NCBI GenBank assembly: GCA_040768665.1
Contig: JAXGMN010000034.1
Location: forward strand, 62,001 to 126,000
Source of the DNA: JABWBD01 sp040768665
Lineage (GTDB): Bacteria > Planctomycetota > Planctomycetia > Pirellulales > Thermoguttaceae
Reading direction: 5' to 3'
DNA length: 64,000 nucleotides
In this document: positions 1-8,914 of the stretch, one piece after another
Numbering within the stretch: the first letter of the stretch is position 1
Layout of the letters: every line of letters starts with the position of its first letter
Notes under the pieces: model-generated
Told to the model about the DNA's origin: nothing
Seen by the model: the letters and a program-made list of their open reading frames with translations, nothing else
Database searches by the model: none
Position numbers and translations under genes: made by a program

Positions 1-1
1 T

Positions 2-121
2 GCCGGGAAATTCGTCAAGGTGATCCCGCTCGACTACCGGGAGGCACTCGAGCGGTTGCGAGAACAAGAAGCGGTCCGTGGTGAACAGACGCCGCTGACC
101 GAGGAGGTGTTCCATGGCTAG
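2..121 (+). CDS. gltB: Glutamate synthase large subunit, C-terminal end (partial)
   Basis: Only the last 39 codons are in the window. The frame from base 2 reads AGKFVKVIPLDYREALER and ends at the TAG at 119-121. The motif KV-PxDY(R/K)xAL is the usual extreme C-terminus of the glutamate synthase alpha chain, which makes glutamate from glutamine and 2-oxoglutarate. The end overlaps the gltD start by 8 bases, so the two are translationally coupled as in a normal gltBD operon. The identification rests on this tail and on the gltD neighbour; the rest of the gene lies to the left of the window. Confidence 0.85.
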   Translation, partial: AGKFVKVIPLDYREALERLREQEAVRGEQTPLTEEVFHG

Positions 122-1556
122 TCCGACCGGATTTCTCGAGTTTCCCCGCGTCGAAATCGGTCACCGGAGCGTCCGGGACCGGATCAAGGACTGGTACGAA
201 ATCGACCGTCCCCTGGTGGAGAAAACGCTCAACGAGCAGGCCGCGCGGTGCATGGACTGCGGGATACCGTTTTGCCACGGGGCGGGCTGTCCCGTGAAGA
301 ACCGGATTCCCGAGTTCAACGACCTTGTCTACCGGGGCCGCTGGCGCGAAGCCGCGGAGAACCTCCATTCGACGAACAACTTTCCCGAGGTGACGGGGCG
401 GGTCTGCCCGGCCCCGTGCGAATCGGCGTGCACGCTGGCGATCAACGATGACCCGGTCAACATCAAGCACATCGAGTTCCAGATCGCGGAGCGGGCGTTC
501 AAAGAGGGTTGGATCAAACCGGTCCGGCCGGCGCGGCGAACCGGCAAGCGAGTGGCGGTCGTCGGCTCCGGTCCCGCCGGACTGGCTGCCGCACAGCAGC
601 TTACGCGGTCCGGCCACGAGGTTGTTGTTTTCGAGAAGGACGACCGCATGGGCGGCCTGCTCCGCTACGGGATCCCCGACTTCAAAATGCAGAAGCAGAT
701 TCTCGACCGCCGCCTGGAACAGATGGTGGCCGAAGGAACGAAGTTCGAGCCGGGCGTGAGCGTCGGCACCGACGTCTCCGGCCGCTATCTTCGCAAGATC
801 TTCGACGGGGTTTGCCTGGCGATGGGCGCGGGCGAGCCGCGGCCGATCGATGTGCCGGGAGCGGATCTGAAGGGTGTGCACTATGCGATGGAGTTCCTCC
901 CGCAGCAGAACCGCCGCGTGGCCGGCGATTCGATCGCTTCACTCGGCCACCGCGAGATCCTGGCGACCGACAAGCACGTGGTGGTGATCGGCGGCGGCGA
1001 TACGGGGAGCGACTGCGTGGGCACCTCGATCCGCCAAGGGGCCCGGTCGGTCACGCAACTGGAGATCCTCCCCAAGCCGCCGGAAGGGAAGAACCCCCAG
1101 ACGCCGTGGCCGATGTGGCCGGTGATCATGCGGACGTCGAGTTCCCATGAGGAGGGCTGTCAGCGCCGCTGGAGCGTGCTTTCGAAGGCCCTGTCCGGCT
1201 GCGACGGCTGGGTGACGGAGCTTCATGGGTGCGAGGTCGATTGGACCCGCGGCAAGAATGGCTGGCAGATGGCCGAGCGACCCGGCAGCGACTTCACACT
1301 CAAGGCCGACCTCGTCTTGCTGGCGATGGGATTCCTCCATGTGGTTCACAAAGGACTCGTTGAGCAGTTGGGGCTACAGACCAGCACACGCGGCAACGTA
1401 ACGGTCCGCGACTGGATGACCACGCAAGAGGGCATCTTCGCCGCGGGCGACACGGTCCGGGGCGCTTCGCTGGTCGTTCATGCCATCAACGAAGGCCGCC
1501 TGGCCGCACGGGCAATCGATCAGTGGCTGAAGACCGGGGCGAGCGCCCGCGAGTAG
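114..1556 (+). CDS. gltD: Glutamate synthase small subunit
   Basis: This is the NADPH-dependent beta subunit, which passes electrons through FAD and 4Fe-4S clusters to the large subunit in ammonium assimilation. At 480 aa it has the usual family length. The N-terminal cysteine motif CMDCGIPFC (about residues 46-54) and the later CPAPCESAC fit the 4Fe-4S domain. GSGPAGLAAAQQL (about 151) is the FAD Rossmann loop and VVVIGGGDTGSDC (about 290) the NADPH loop. The C-terminal AAGDTVRGASLVVHAINEGR is the typical FAD-contact motif. It overlaps gltB by 8 bases and runs convergently into the mrp gene with almost no gap. Confidence 0.95.
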   Translation: MASPTGFLEFPRVEIGHRSVRDRIKDWYEIDRPLVEKTLNEQAARCMDCGIPFCHGAGCPVKNRIPEFNDLVYRGRWREAAENLHSTNNFPEVTGRVCPAPCESACTLAINDDPVNIKHIEFQIAERAFKEGWIKPVRPARRTGKRVAVVGSGPAGLAAAQQLTRSGHEVVVFEKDDRMGGLLRYGIPDFKMQKQILDRRLEQMVAEGTKFEPGVSVGTDVSGRYLRKIFDGVCLAMGAGEPRPIDVPGADLKGVHYAMEFLPQQNRRVAGDSIASLGHREILATDKHVVVIGGGDTGSDCVGTSIRQGARSVTQLEILPKPPEGKNPQTPWPMWPVIMRTSSSHEEGCQRRWSVLSKALSGCDGWVTELHGCEVDWTRGKNGWQMAERPGSDFTLKADLVLLAMGFLHVVHKGLVEQLGLQTSTRGNVTVRDWMTTQEGIFAAGDTVRGASLVVHAINEGRLAARAIDQWLKTGASARE

Positions 1557-1558
1557 CG

Positions 1559-2653
1559 TCACTTGAGGACCGACAGAGAGGGCATCGACGGCTTCTGGCG
1601 ATGTTTGCTCACAAGGTTCTTCACCAGGTTCAGGCAGATGCCTTCCAGGTGAGAGCGCGACGCTTCGTCGTCGAAGCTTTCGCCGACTTTGCCGAGGTCG
1701 CCCAGGATACGCATGGATACATTGAGCGGCACTTCGCCAAGGAAGGGGACGTCGAGCTCGGCCGCCTTTTGCTTCGCACCACCGGAACCGAAGATGTCGT
1801 GCCGGGCGTTGCACTGGGAGCAGATGAAGTGGCTCATGTTCTCGATCATGCCAAGCACCTCGATATTGACCTTGCGGAACATGGCAATCGCCTTGATGGC
1901 GTCCAACAAGGCGATGTCCTGCGGCGTGCACACGACAACCGCTCCGGTGAGCGGAAGAAGCTGGGAAAGGGTCAGTGCGATATCCCCGGTGCCCGGCGGC
2001 ATGTCAATGATCAAATAGTCGAGGTTTCCCCAGTCGGTATCGCGTAGAAACTGGGTGATCGCGCCGTGGAGCATCGGGCCCCGCCAGACGACCGCTTCAC
2101 CCGGCGGAATCAAGAACCCCATCGACATGACCGTCAGGCCGTCGACGATGACAGGTTGGATTCGGTTCTGATTGACCGTCGGTCGCTGCTCGGCGCCGAT
2201 GAGGTGCGGGATGCTGGGGCCGTAGACGTCTGCATCCATCAGGCCGACTTTGGAGCCGGCGCGCTTCAGACCGTACGCGAGAATCGAAGCGATCGTGCTC
2301 TTACCGACCCCTCCCTTGCCCGAGCCAATGGCAATCACCGCCTTGGCCGCGAGCCCGATCTCGCCGATTTTCTCCGCAGGGCGGTCATGGACTTCTACGT
2401 TCACCACGACGTCGCGGATCTGAGGCAGCCTGGATCGGAGGTGACCGGCCAATTCGACCTTGGTCTGTTCCCAGAGGGGAGCCGAGTAGGTGGTCAGACC
2501 GAGCGTAACGGTCGCTTTGCCGTCGTCGAGCTGAAGACCATGGAGCTGGCCCAGCCTGACGATGCTGCGACCGGTCTCCGGGTCGTGGAAATCTTCGAGG
2601 GCTTTCTGGACGGACTGCCGGTTCAAGGCTTCCTCGGCCATGTCTTCTCCCAT
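1559..2653 (-). CDS. mrp: Mrp/NBP35-family P-loop ATPase, iron-sulfur cluster carrier
   Basis: This is a 364-aa cytoplasmic ATPase of the Mrp/ApbC type, expected to bind and deliver Fe-S clusters. An N-terminal MIP18/DUF59-like domain (about residues 10-95, VQKALEDFHDPETGRSIV) precedes the deviant Walker A GSGKGGVGKST (about 111-121). Then come DADVYGPSIPHL, the Walker B region YLIIDMPPGTGD, and a CxxC pair in CSQC, the expected cluster ligands. The gene is transcribed toward gltD and ends within a few bases of it. The proximal ATG was taken as the start because the DUF59-like domain begins just after it. Confidence 0.93.
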   Translation of the reverse strand: MGEDMAEEALNRQSVQKALEDFHDPETGRSIVRLGQLHGLQLDDGKATVTLGLTTYSAPLWEQTKVELAGHLRSRLPQIRDVVVNVEVHDRPAEKIGEIGLAAKAVIAIGSGKGGVGKSTIASILAYGLKRAGSKVGLMDADVYGPSIPHLIGAEQRPTVNQNRIQPVIVDGLTVMSMGFLIPPGEAVVWRGPMLHGAITQFLRDTDWGNLDYLIIDMPPGTGDIALTLSQLLPLTGAVVVCTPQDIALLDAIKAIAMFRKVNIEVLGMIENMSHFICSQCNARHDIFGSGGAKQKAAELDVPFLGEVPLNVSMRILGDLGKVGESFDDEASRSHLEGICLNLVKNLVSKHRQKPSMPSLSVLK

Positions 2654-3213
2654 CTGCTGCGAAATTCGACACGCGTGCCCAGGCGTTGGGACGCATGAGG
2701 TCGGAGCCTTACAAGTGGCTCAAACCGATCAGTATATATCCTATTCAACTCCCCTATCAGGCCCACCCTCCGAGCAGCGTGGCAAGGTTTTCGGGTACGG
2801 CAATCCTGCAGTATTATTCGCGTCCAAGTGCCAGAAGTGTCGGGAAGGGAGCGTCGTTTGTTAGAGGCGGGTGGCGGAGTCGTTTACGGCCAGCCGCCCG
2901 TTGATGCGTTTTCTGTGCGAAGCGCTCAACGTGCCGTTTTGACGTGCCAGGTGGCCACTCCTGGCTGTACGCCCTCCAGGAGCCACCGTCTGGAGAAGAG
3001 CGTGCACGATGGAGAGGGTCCCGTCGGGCTCGACGCCTCGTGCTGCCCCCCCGAAAGCCAGGCTTCGGTGGAAGAAAGGCGGGAAAGTCGTGACCCGCCC
3101 CACGCACCGACGCCGGATCTCTTCGAGAGCGCATTCGAACCCAGCGTAGCGCTTTTTCGCCAGTCGTGGCTGGGAAGCAACGCCGCGGCCGCACCTTGTC
3201 CGTGCGGCACGCG
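2654..3213. other. Intergenic stretch without a recognised gene
   Basis: This segment separates the mrp start from the end of the DapA-like gene. Frames here are open on both strands but have no recognisable motif or convincing start. The AT-rich patch near 2725-2760 is the likely mrp promoter area. Nothing else was identified. Confidence 0.5.
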
Positions 3214-4338
3214 CTAGCCGTCGAACTTGCCAGGCTTCAGATACGGCTTGAGCGACTCGAAACGCCATTCGATTTCGGCAATCTCCTCTTCCGAGAGCGC
3301 CAGGTCCCGAACGATCGGCTTGGCGGGAGTGCTGCCCCCGGGGCCATATTCCCGTGAGACCATTGTGCGGAACACGCCTCGCATCTTCAATACATAGAGA
3401 CTGTACCCCCGCAAGTTGCCCGGGTGGGTGTGGTGCAGGTTGAACATCAAGATCAGCCTGCTGTACATATCCTTGAGCGTCGCGGGATCGGAGCCGCTTT
3501 TCATCAGTTCCCAGATCTTTGCGAGGAGGTCGGCGTAGGCGATTCGTTCGGTGACGAGCCCTTCGGTGCCGAGCCGCGATTCGTAGAGCCATCCGAATGC
3601 ACCCCGAGCGCTGAAGACACTACGGATCGACGGCGAGGCGAGCAGCGTGCGAATGCGAGGGATGACAGGACTCGATTCTTCTTTGACGTAGCCGAAGTTC
3701 GGAAACTCCTCGGCCAGTTCGATCAGTAGCTCGGTCGAGGGGCTGGCGCCTCCGTGGCGAGCGGTTGTCTGGATCATAACGGGTTGCTCGGTGATCACCG
3801 AGGCGAGGGCTCGCCAGTATTGGCGCAAGTCATCTTGCGTCTTGCCGGTGTCGGGCGGTCGGGAGATGATCGCCGTTGGGGCCAGCTTCTTGGCATGTTT
3901 GGCATAGACGAGCATGTCGTCGGTATCTTTGCCCTGCACACCCAGACACAACGCCGTCGTGCGCAGTTGCCGGGCCGTTTTGGCCAGCACCTCCATCCCT
4001 TTGAGCTTTTCTTCGGTGGTCAGCAAGTCGACGCTGTCGTTCGACTGCGGCCAGATCATTCCAGGGCTTTCACACCAATCGGCAAACCGTGCCTCTCGGG
4101 CAAGTACCTCGAAGTCCACTTCACCGGAGGTGGTAAAGGGGGTCGAGAGGATCGGAAACGGCCCGCGGAACCGCGGCGCGTCGGGGCATCTCAGCTTGAC
4201 GGGGACTTGTACGGCGGTTGTCTTGGGAGTTGCCGCACCGCTTGGGGTCTGTCGTAGCGCTGCGGCGGCGACGCCCGACGCGCCGAGCACCGCGGTCTTC
4301 AACATGCGCCGTCTGGTGATCCCTTTGTCTTGATTCAT
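3214..4338 (-). CDS. Tat-exported dihydrodipicolinate synthase/N-acetylneuraminate lyase-family protein
   Basis: This 374-aa protein combines a twin-arginine signal (TRRRMLKTAVLGASGVAAAA, residues 9-28) with a DapA/NanA-type TIM barrel. The barrel starts at GPFPILSTPFTTSGEVDFEVL, and the Schiff-base lysine is probably the K in FGYVKEES (about residue 218). Family members are aldolases or lyases acting on 2-keto acids; a secreted or periplasmic form beside glycosidase genes suggests sugar-acid breakdown, but the substrate cannot be told from sequence. Tat export of a DapA-like enzyme is unusual for the classical cytoplasmic enzyme and common in planctomycetes. It lies 117 bases downstream of the large glycosidase-like gene on the same strand and may be co-transcribed. 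Confidence 0.8.
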   Translation of the reverse strand: MNQDKGITRRRMLKTAVLGASGVAAAALRQTPSGAATPKTTAVQVPVKLRCPDAPRFRGPFPILSTPFTTSGEVDFEVLAREARFADWCESPGMIWPQSNDSVDLLTTEEKLKGMEVLAKTARQLRTTALCLGVQGKDTDDMLVYAKHAKKLAPTAIISRPPDTGKTQDDLRQYWRALASVITEQPVMIQTTARHGGASPSTELLIELAEEFPNFGYVKEESSPVIPRIRTLLASPSIRSVFSARGAFGWLYESRLGTEGLVTERIAYADLLAKIWELMKSGSDPATLKDMYSRLILMFNLHHTHPGNLRGYSLYVLKMRGVFRTMVSREYGPGGSTPAKPIVRDLALSEEEIAEIEWRFESLKPYLKPGKFDG

Positions 4339-4455
4339 GGGTGTCTGTCCTTTCTTTGGTCAGTCGTTCAAGGTGGATAGTCTGGCGTCGCGCGCCTCGA
4401 CGGCGACGGATGGGGCGGACGGTGTCTGCGTGGTTGATTTCGGGGCGGGTGTTGT

Positions 4456-7400
4456 TTACCTCTTGATAGTCGCCGCGTAGGCATTCCAGATCTCCTTGGC
4501 GAAGTCGGCGCTGTCGGTGCCTTGCCCCCAAAGGAAGACACGCCGCTCGGTTGGCCCGGGACAACCGAGGCCCATTTGTCCGCGGTGCGTGCCACTGTCC
4601 CAATAGGTGAATCCTGCGGCAGGCGTAAGTGCGAAGCAGGCGCTTCGATAGTTGGGCCCGAAGGCGGCGAACCACTGCGGCTGGCCCGCAAAGCCAAAGT
4701 CCTCATTATCGCCTTCACCATCCATGATAGCCTGCCCACCGCTTCCTTTCACGGCGACTCCATCCACGGCGTACATGGTGCGCGTCAGGAGTGACCGGTG
4801 CGGCTCGCAGGCAGAGACCACCTCGAACCGATCAGCGTAGAAGAGGAAACGGCGAGTGAGTTTGTATCCTCCTTGGAGTGTTTTCGCCATGCGGAACACT
4901 GCCCGCACAGGGCCGATCGCCTCCAAAGCAAAGTCGGTGAGCTCGCCGGGTTCGGAAGACCAGCCCGTTTCCTGCGAAGACTCGATGATGGAAGACACGA
5001 CCGTCAGTTCGTTGCCGTCGGGCTGATGAACGGCAATGTCGGTGAGCGTCCCCTGGTGCAACGTGAGGGAGTATGTGCCGAAGACCAATCGAGAGCCGTC
5101 CTCGGGCACGGTGAACTGGGAGGCGGGCGGATAGACGCCGCCCTCTTTTCCCTTCGGAACTGCCAGCAACTCGGCCTGCGTGTTCCCGGCCGGCACCCCG
5201 GCAGGAAGGACAAACACCAAGGTGCCCTGCGTGCCTTTGTCGCTCTCGAACTGCGCGGGGGTGGAAACGCCTCCGGCGAACAGGATGCGGAGGTTGGCCG
5301 GATCGGCGTCGGCGGGGAGTTGGTACGCCATCTCGATGGCTACGCCCTCGGCATTGCCGCCGGGCACGGGGAAAGCAAGCTCCTGTCGGATGGGAAACGC
5401 CGAAGCAACGGTGGGGATGTAGAAAGGCACTGCCTTCTGAGCGGGCCCCGTCTGAGTCAGTTCGCTGCCAAGAATGGAGGCCACCATCCGCCGCCGGCCA
5501 TCGGCCCGCTCGCCGGGCAGAGCGGTGTGGAAAGCCAGTTCGTCGCCTGCGTCGAGACGCTCAATGTGCTTCTCCAGGAGCAGCGGACCGCTCGCGCCAT
5601 CAAGCTGGATCCTGAGGACGGCCTCTTGTGCCGTTGCCAATCCAAGGTTTTTCACCTTCCCGTCGACCCGAACCGCGGCCGGAAGAGCCCTGTCACCAGC
5701 ACCCGGTTTCCGGTCGATGTTCACGTTGAGATCGCTCACGACCAGGTCCGGCACATCGGCCGCATCGCCGATGAGAAGGGCGTAGCGTGCGTTCCGGTCA
5801 CCGGCTTTGAGCGACAAATTGCCGTCGCGGACGACCGCTCCCCGGCATTGGACTTTGCCTTGGTCGTCGAGTACGAGTAGAGCGGCAGGTTTCCTCCGCC
5901 AATCGGGGCTGTAGTCGGCGAGATCCATGGCGAGCGTTGAATCCCTGCCAAGGGAAATTCTCGCACCGGTTTCGTCGCGCTGCAAAGCGACCTTGCCGGA
6001 GGCGACGAGGCCCTGCTCCCGGATCGTGCCGGCCGGCTTCTGCACAAGCAGGAATTGCTCGGTACGGATGTAGACATCCCGCTCGCCGTTGGCGCCGCCC
6101 GTTCGGAGACGCCACTGTTCGGCTCGCGGGCCTTTTACGTAGAAATCATTCGTGCCGAGGGAGAACTCGCGTCCGCCCGTGGTGAGCTTGTACGTGGAAT
6201 CGCCGAAGTTGACCGTGCAAACCGTGCCATCGGCGAACGTGCTGCGCTGTACCTTCCGGTCGGGCGTGAGGAACTCGTGAGACAGCATCTCCTGATCGGC
6301 GATCACCTCGTGCAGCTTGCAGGTCTGCTGGTAGATCTCGATCATCAACTGCCGCTCTTCGGGTTCGCTCCAGCGCAGACCATGCCCGTTCACCCACATC
6401 ATTGGAGGCGTTCCGTAGAGCACGTTCATGGCGGTCTTGCGGTCGGTGATTTCGGGCGCGAACCGGTGCAGATAATCGTTGGTGGCCCCCCAGTACCAGT
6501 AGTCCACCACGCAATCGTGGAAGACCAGTTCGAACATCGGCAGGCGATAGGCCGGGTCGATCCCGTATTTCAGGTACCGCTCGTCGATCTCGTCGCGGCT
6601 CTGGACATCGCGAAGGTAGCCGGCAGGCCAACTGTAGCAAGCGCCGCCCATCATGCCCTCGTGGTAGTCCAAGAAGCGGACGTCGTAGTACTTGCCGTGT
6701 TCGCCGCCGGCCACCAGGCCGAGTTCGTTTCCCACGTAGGCGCAGAGGGCTTCGCGATTGGCCTGGTCCTGCTTGCGGTCGCACGGATGCAGCGGGGAGT
6801 AGCACTCCTTGAGACTCGTGGCAGTGGTTACGTCGAGGAAACGCGTGTTGTAGGGATACGTCGCCAATACCTTGGGAATGACGATCCGGGCGCAATTCGT
6901 CATGACGCCCGTGCACTGTTTCATGTAGGTGTGGATGGGATTCATATCCTTGTCCCGGGTCACCCACGCCGTCATGAATTCGCCGTCGGCATTGACTACG
7001 GCGTGGGTCTTCACCGGCGCCTTGGCTCGGTCGATACTCTCGGAGTCGTTGATGTCCTCGTAGTTGTCGTACTCGCCCACCAGCCAACCCTGCGCAACGA
7101 CCTCGGCCATGCTTTGGGGATCCTCGCGACCGTTCAGCAGGCCGTGCGTCATCCCTGCCGCTTTCGCCTCGAGCGCAAAAGCCGGGCTGCCGCCCCACCA
7201 ATTGACCGCCCCGAAGAGTTTCCGCACCTCCGGCTTCTTTTTGGCCTTCTCGGTGAACGTGCGAACCAGGCCTTGCTCCTGTGCCATGTCGCGATAGATC
7301 TTGCAGGCCGTCAGGTGTCCGCCTTTGGCGAAGAAGCTCAGCCGCCCCTTGCGTGCACGGGCCCAGACGCCCTTGGCCGGATGCCAGCGGAACCCGGGAA

Positions 7401-8733
7401 AGCCAAGATTGTCCGAATCCTCGCTCCGGGTCTGCATTTGCATGCTCCCGTCCCAGGGAGTCAGCAACGTGGTCGACAGTCCCTTCTGCCCGTCGGTCAC
7501 CAGCAGGAACGGCAGATCGCCGCCCGCCATGCAGAACTGCTTGCTACGACAAAACGGATCGCCCACCGGGAGGTAGCGCCCGTTGGTGTAGTCCGCCACG
7601 GCCACGAAGTAGGTTTCGGGATCTTGCGGGTACAGCGCGAAGGGGTAATTGAAAGGCTTGATCGGTGTCTCCGGGCCGGATTGGCACTGGAGCGTGACAT
7701 CGATTGCGGCCTTTGCGTTCACCAGTTCCAAGGTCACTTGCAGAGGGACTTCCGCGATCTGTTCCTGCTGGAGAAGGTACTTGTACGTCAGGCTGTTCGG
7801 CCTGGCGCCCGGTTTCATCTCCGAGACACGGCGGCCCGCGGCTCTGGCGCTTCGATCATTCTCGACGGACCGAGGCGGAGCCTTGCCTTCCTCGTCGTTC
7901 AGGACGGCTACGGAGAAAGTCATCGGAGCCGAATGAACCCAGGAGCGTGGAGAGTAACTTTGGCGATCTCGCTTCACGGGTGCGCCGGGTTGAGGATCGG
8001 CATCGTTCAGCCCCAGAGCGAAGCTGAACCGGATCCCCGCTTGGGCATCCTTCAAAACCGGAAAATGGTCCAGCGGCAGGGCCGCCTCCAACTCGTACCC
8101 GGGCAGGTGATCCGTCTCGATCCCTCGCACGGCGACCTTGCCTCCCGCGAACACCTCGCCACGGGAATTCACCGTGACTTCCTTGCCGGTCGGTGCGAGA
8201 TGCAGCCCCACTTGCACAGAATCGACCCAGAACTCGACCGAATCGGACTCCCACCACTGCTGGGCGGCGTTGCCTGCGAACGCCACGTTGTCGTCGCGTA
8301 TGCGGACATAAAGGTAGAGCATCTCGTCGTCCCACATGACCTTAGCCCCGCCCGAGCAGTTGGCCTCGCCGTTCTCGCCCATCCAGGGAAGCCAGACGTA
8401 ATCAGTGTGGGGTATTTGGGCCCACTCGTTGGGATCACTGTCGACGACGATCGGCTTCGGAGCACGCCAGACGCGCACGTCGTCCTTGTTGGACGCATGG
8501 TTGGAGGGATCCTCCTGTCGCCACAGCGAGCCCGAGGCCTTGTCCAGGACGGTCAGGTGGGCGTTGCCGGCCTGGACCGTGACCTTCAGTTGGGTGTCTT
8601 CAAGGATCCATGCTTCGCCTTCCAGGCGGACATCCGCACGAGCCCAAGGGGCAGCGGCCAGCAGGAGGAAGAATGATAAGAGGGTTTTCACTGCAATCCC
8701 AAGCAGGGACACGCAGGCTCGATCGCGTCGCAT
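4456..8733 (-). CDS. Large secreted glycosidase-like protein with CBM9-like domain
   Basis: This is a 1425-aa exported protein. A signal peptide (KTLLSFFLLLAAAPWARA, about residues 16-33) is followed by a short sandwich segment and a CBM9-like domain (about 90-250, with VWRAPKPIVVDSDPNEWAQI and LYLYVRIRDDNVAF). The central region (about 500-850) holds motifs such as NWWGGSPAF, FLDVTTATSLKECYSPLHPC and RFLDYHEGMMGG. It resembles the GH101/DUF5696 group of glycoside-hydrolase-like barrels, but the assignment is not certain. The C-terminal third looks like further beta-sandwich domains. The role is probably breakdown of a complex polysaccharide or glycan at the cell surface. It is divergent from the beta-helix gene across a 180-base gap. 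Confidence 0.75.
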   Translation of the reverse strand: MRRDRACVSLLGIAVKTLLSFFLLLAAAPWARADVRLEGEAWILEDTQLKVTVQAGNAHLTVLDKASGSLWRQEDPSNHASNKDDVRVWRAPKPIVVDSDPNEWAQIPHTDYVWLPWMGENGEANCSGGAKVMWDDEMLYLYVRIRDDNVAFAGNAAQQWWESDSVEFWVDSVQVGLHLAPTGKEVTVNSRGEVFAGGKVAVRGIETDHLPGYELEAALPLDHFPVLKDAQAGIRFSFALGLNDADPQPGAPVKRDRQSYSPRSWVHSAPMTFSVAVLNDEEGKAPPRSVENDRSARAAGRRVSEMKPGARPNSLTYKYLLQQEQIAEVPLQVTLELVNAKAAIDVTLQCQSGPETPIKPFNYPFALYPQDPETYFVAVADYTNGRYLPVGDPFCRSKQFCMAGGDLPFLLVTDGQKGLSTTLLTPWDGSMQMQTRSEDSDNLGFPGFRWHPAKGVWARARKGRLSFFAKGGHLTACKIYRDMAQEQGLVRTFTEKAKKKPEVRKLFGAVNWWGGSPAFALEAKAAGMTHGLLNGREDPQSMAEVVAQGWLVGEYDNYEDINDSESIDRAKAPVKTHAVVNADGEFMTAWVTRDKDMNPIHTYMKQCTGVMTNCARIVIPKVLATYPYNTRFLDVTTATSLKECYSPLHPCDRKQDQANREALCAYVGNELGLVAGGEHGKYYDVRFLDYHEGMMGGACYSWPAGYLRDVQSRDEIDERYLKYGIDPAYRLPMFELVFHDCVVDYWYWGATNDYLHRFAPEITDRKTAMNVLYGTPPMMWVNGHGLRWSEPEERQLMIEIYQQTCKLHEVIADQEMLSHEFLTPDRKVQRSTFADGTVCTVNFGDSTYKLTTGGREFSLGTNDFYVKGPRAEQWRLRTGGANGERDVYIRTEQFLLVQKPAGTIREQGLVASGKVALQRDETGARISLGRDSTLAMDLADYSPDWRRKPAALLVLDDQGKVQCRGAVVRDGNLSLKAGDRNARYALLIGDAADVPDLVVSDLNVNIDRKPGAGDRALPAAVRVDGKVKNLGLATAQEAVLRIQLDGASGPLLLEKHIERLDAGDELAFHTALPGERADGRRRMVASILGSELTQTGPAQKAVPFYIPTVASAFPIRQELAFPVPGGNAEGVAIEMAYQLPADADPANLRILFAGGVSTPAQFESDKGTQGTLVFVLPAGVPAGNTQAELLAVPKGKEGGVYPPASQFTVPEDGSRLVFGTYSLTLHQGTLTDIAVHQPDGNELTVVSSIIESSQETGWSSEPGELTDFALEAIGPVRAVFRMAKTLQGGYKLTRRFLFYADRFEVVSACEPHRSLLTRTMYAVDGVAVKGSGGQAIMDGEGDNEDFGFAGQPQWFAAFGPNYRSACFALTPAAGFTYWDSGTHRGQMGLGCPGPTERRVFLWGQGTDSADFAKEIWNAYAATIKR

Positions 8734-8914
8734 GGCTAATGTCCTTCGCGGAGGGTGTTCTTTCTCGCCGAGCGTGCCGGGGCTCAGCTCAGTGGTAAGT
8801 CTAGCTTGAACACACAGTCAGATTCAACGATCATGATCAATGCTGCTTTTCCGGAAATCCATTTGAAATGGACCTGGGATTGTTGGCGTGTCAAGTCACC
8901 AGGAACACGATCGG

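Noticed and set aside
6055..8676. Long plus-strand open frame opposite the 1425-aa gene
   Set aside because: Antisense artefact of high third-position GC; no signal or domain motifs.
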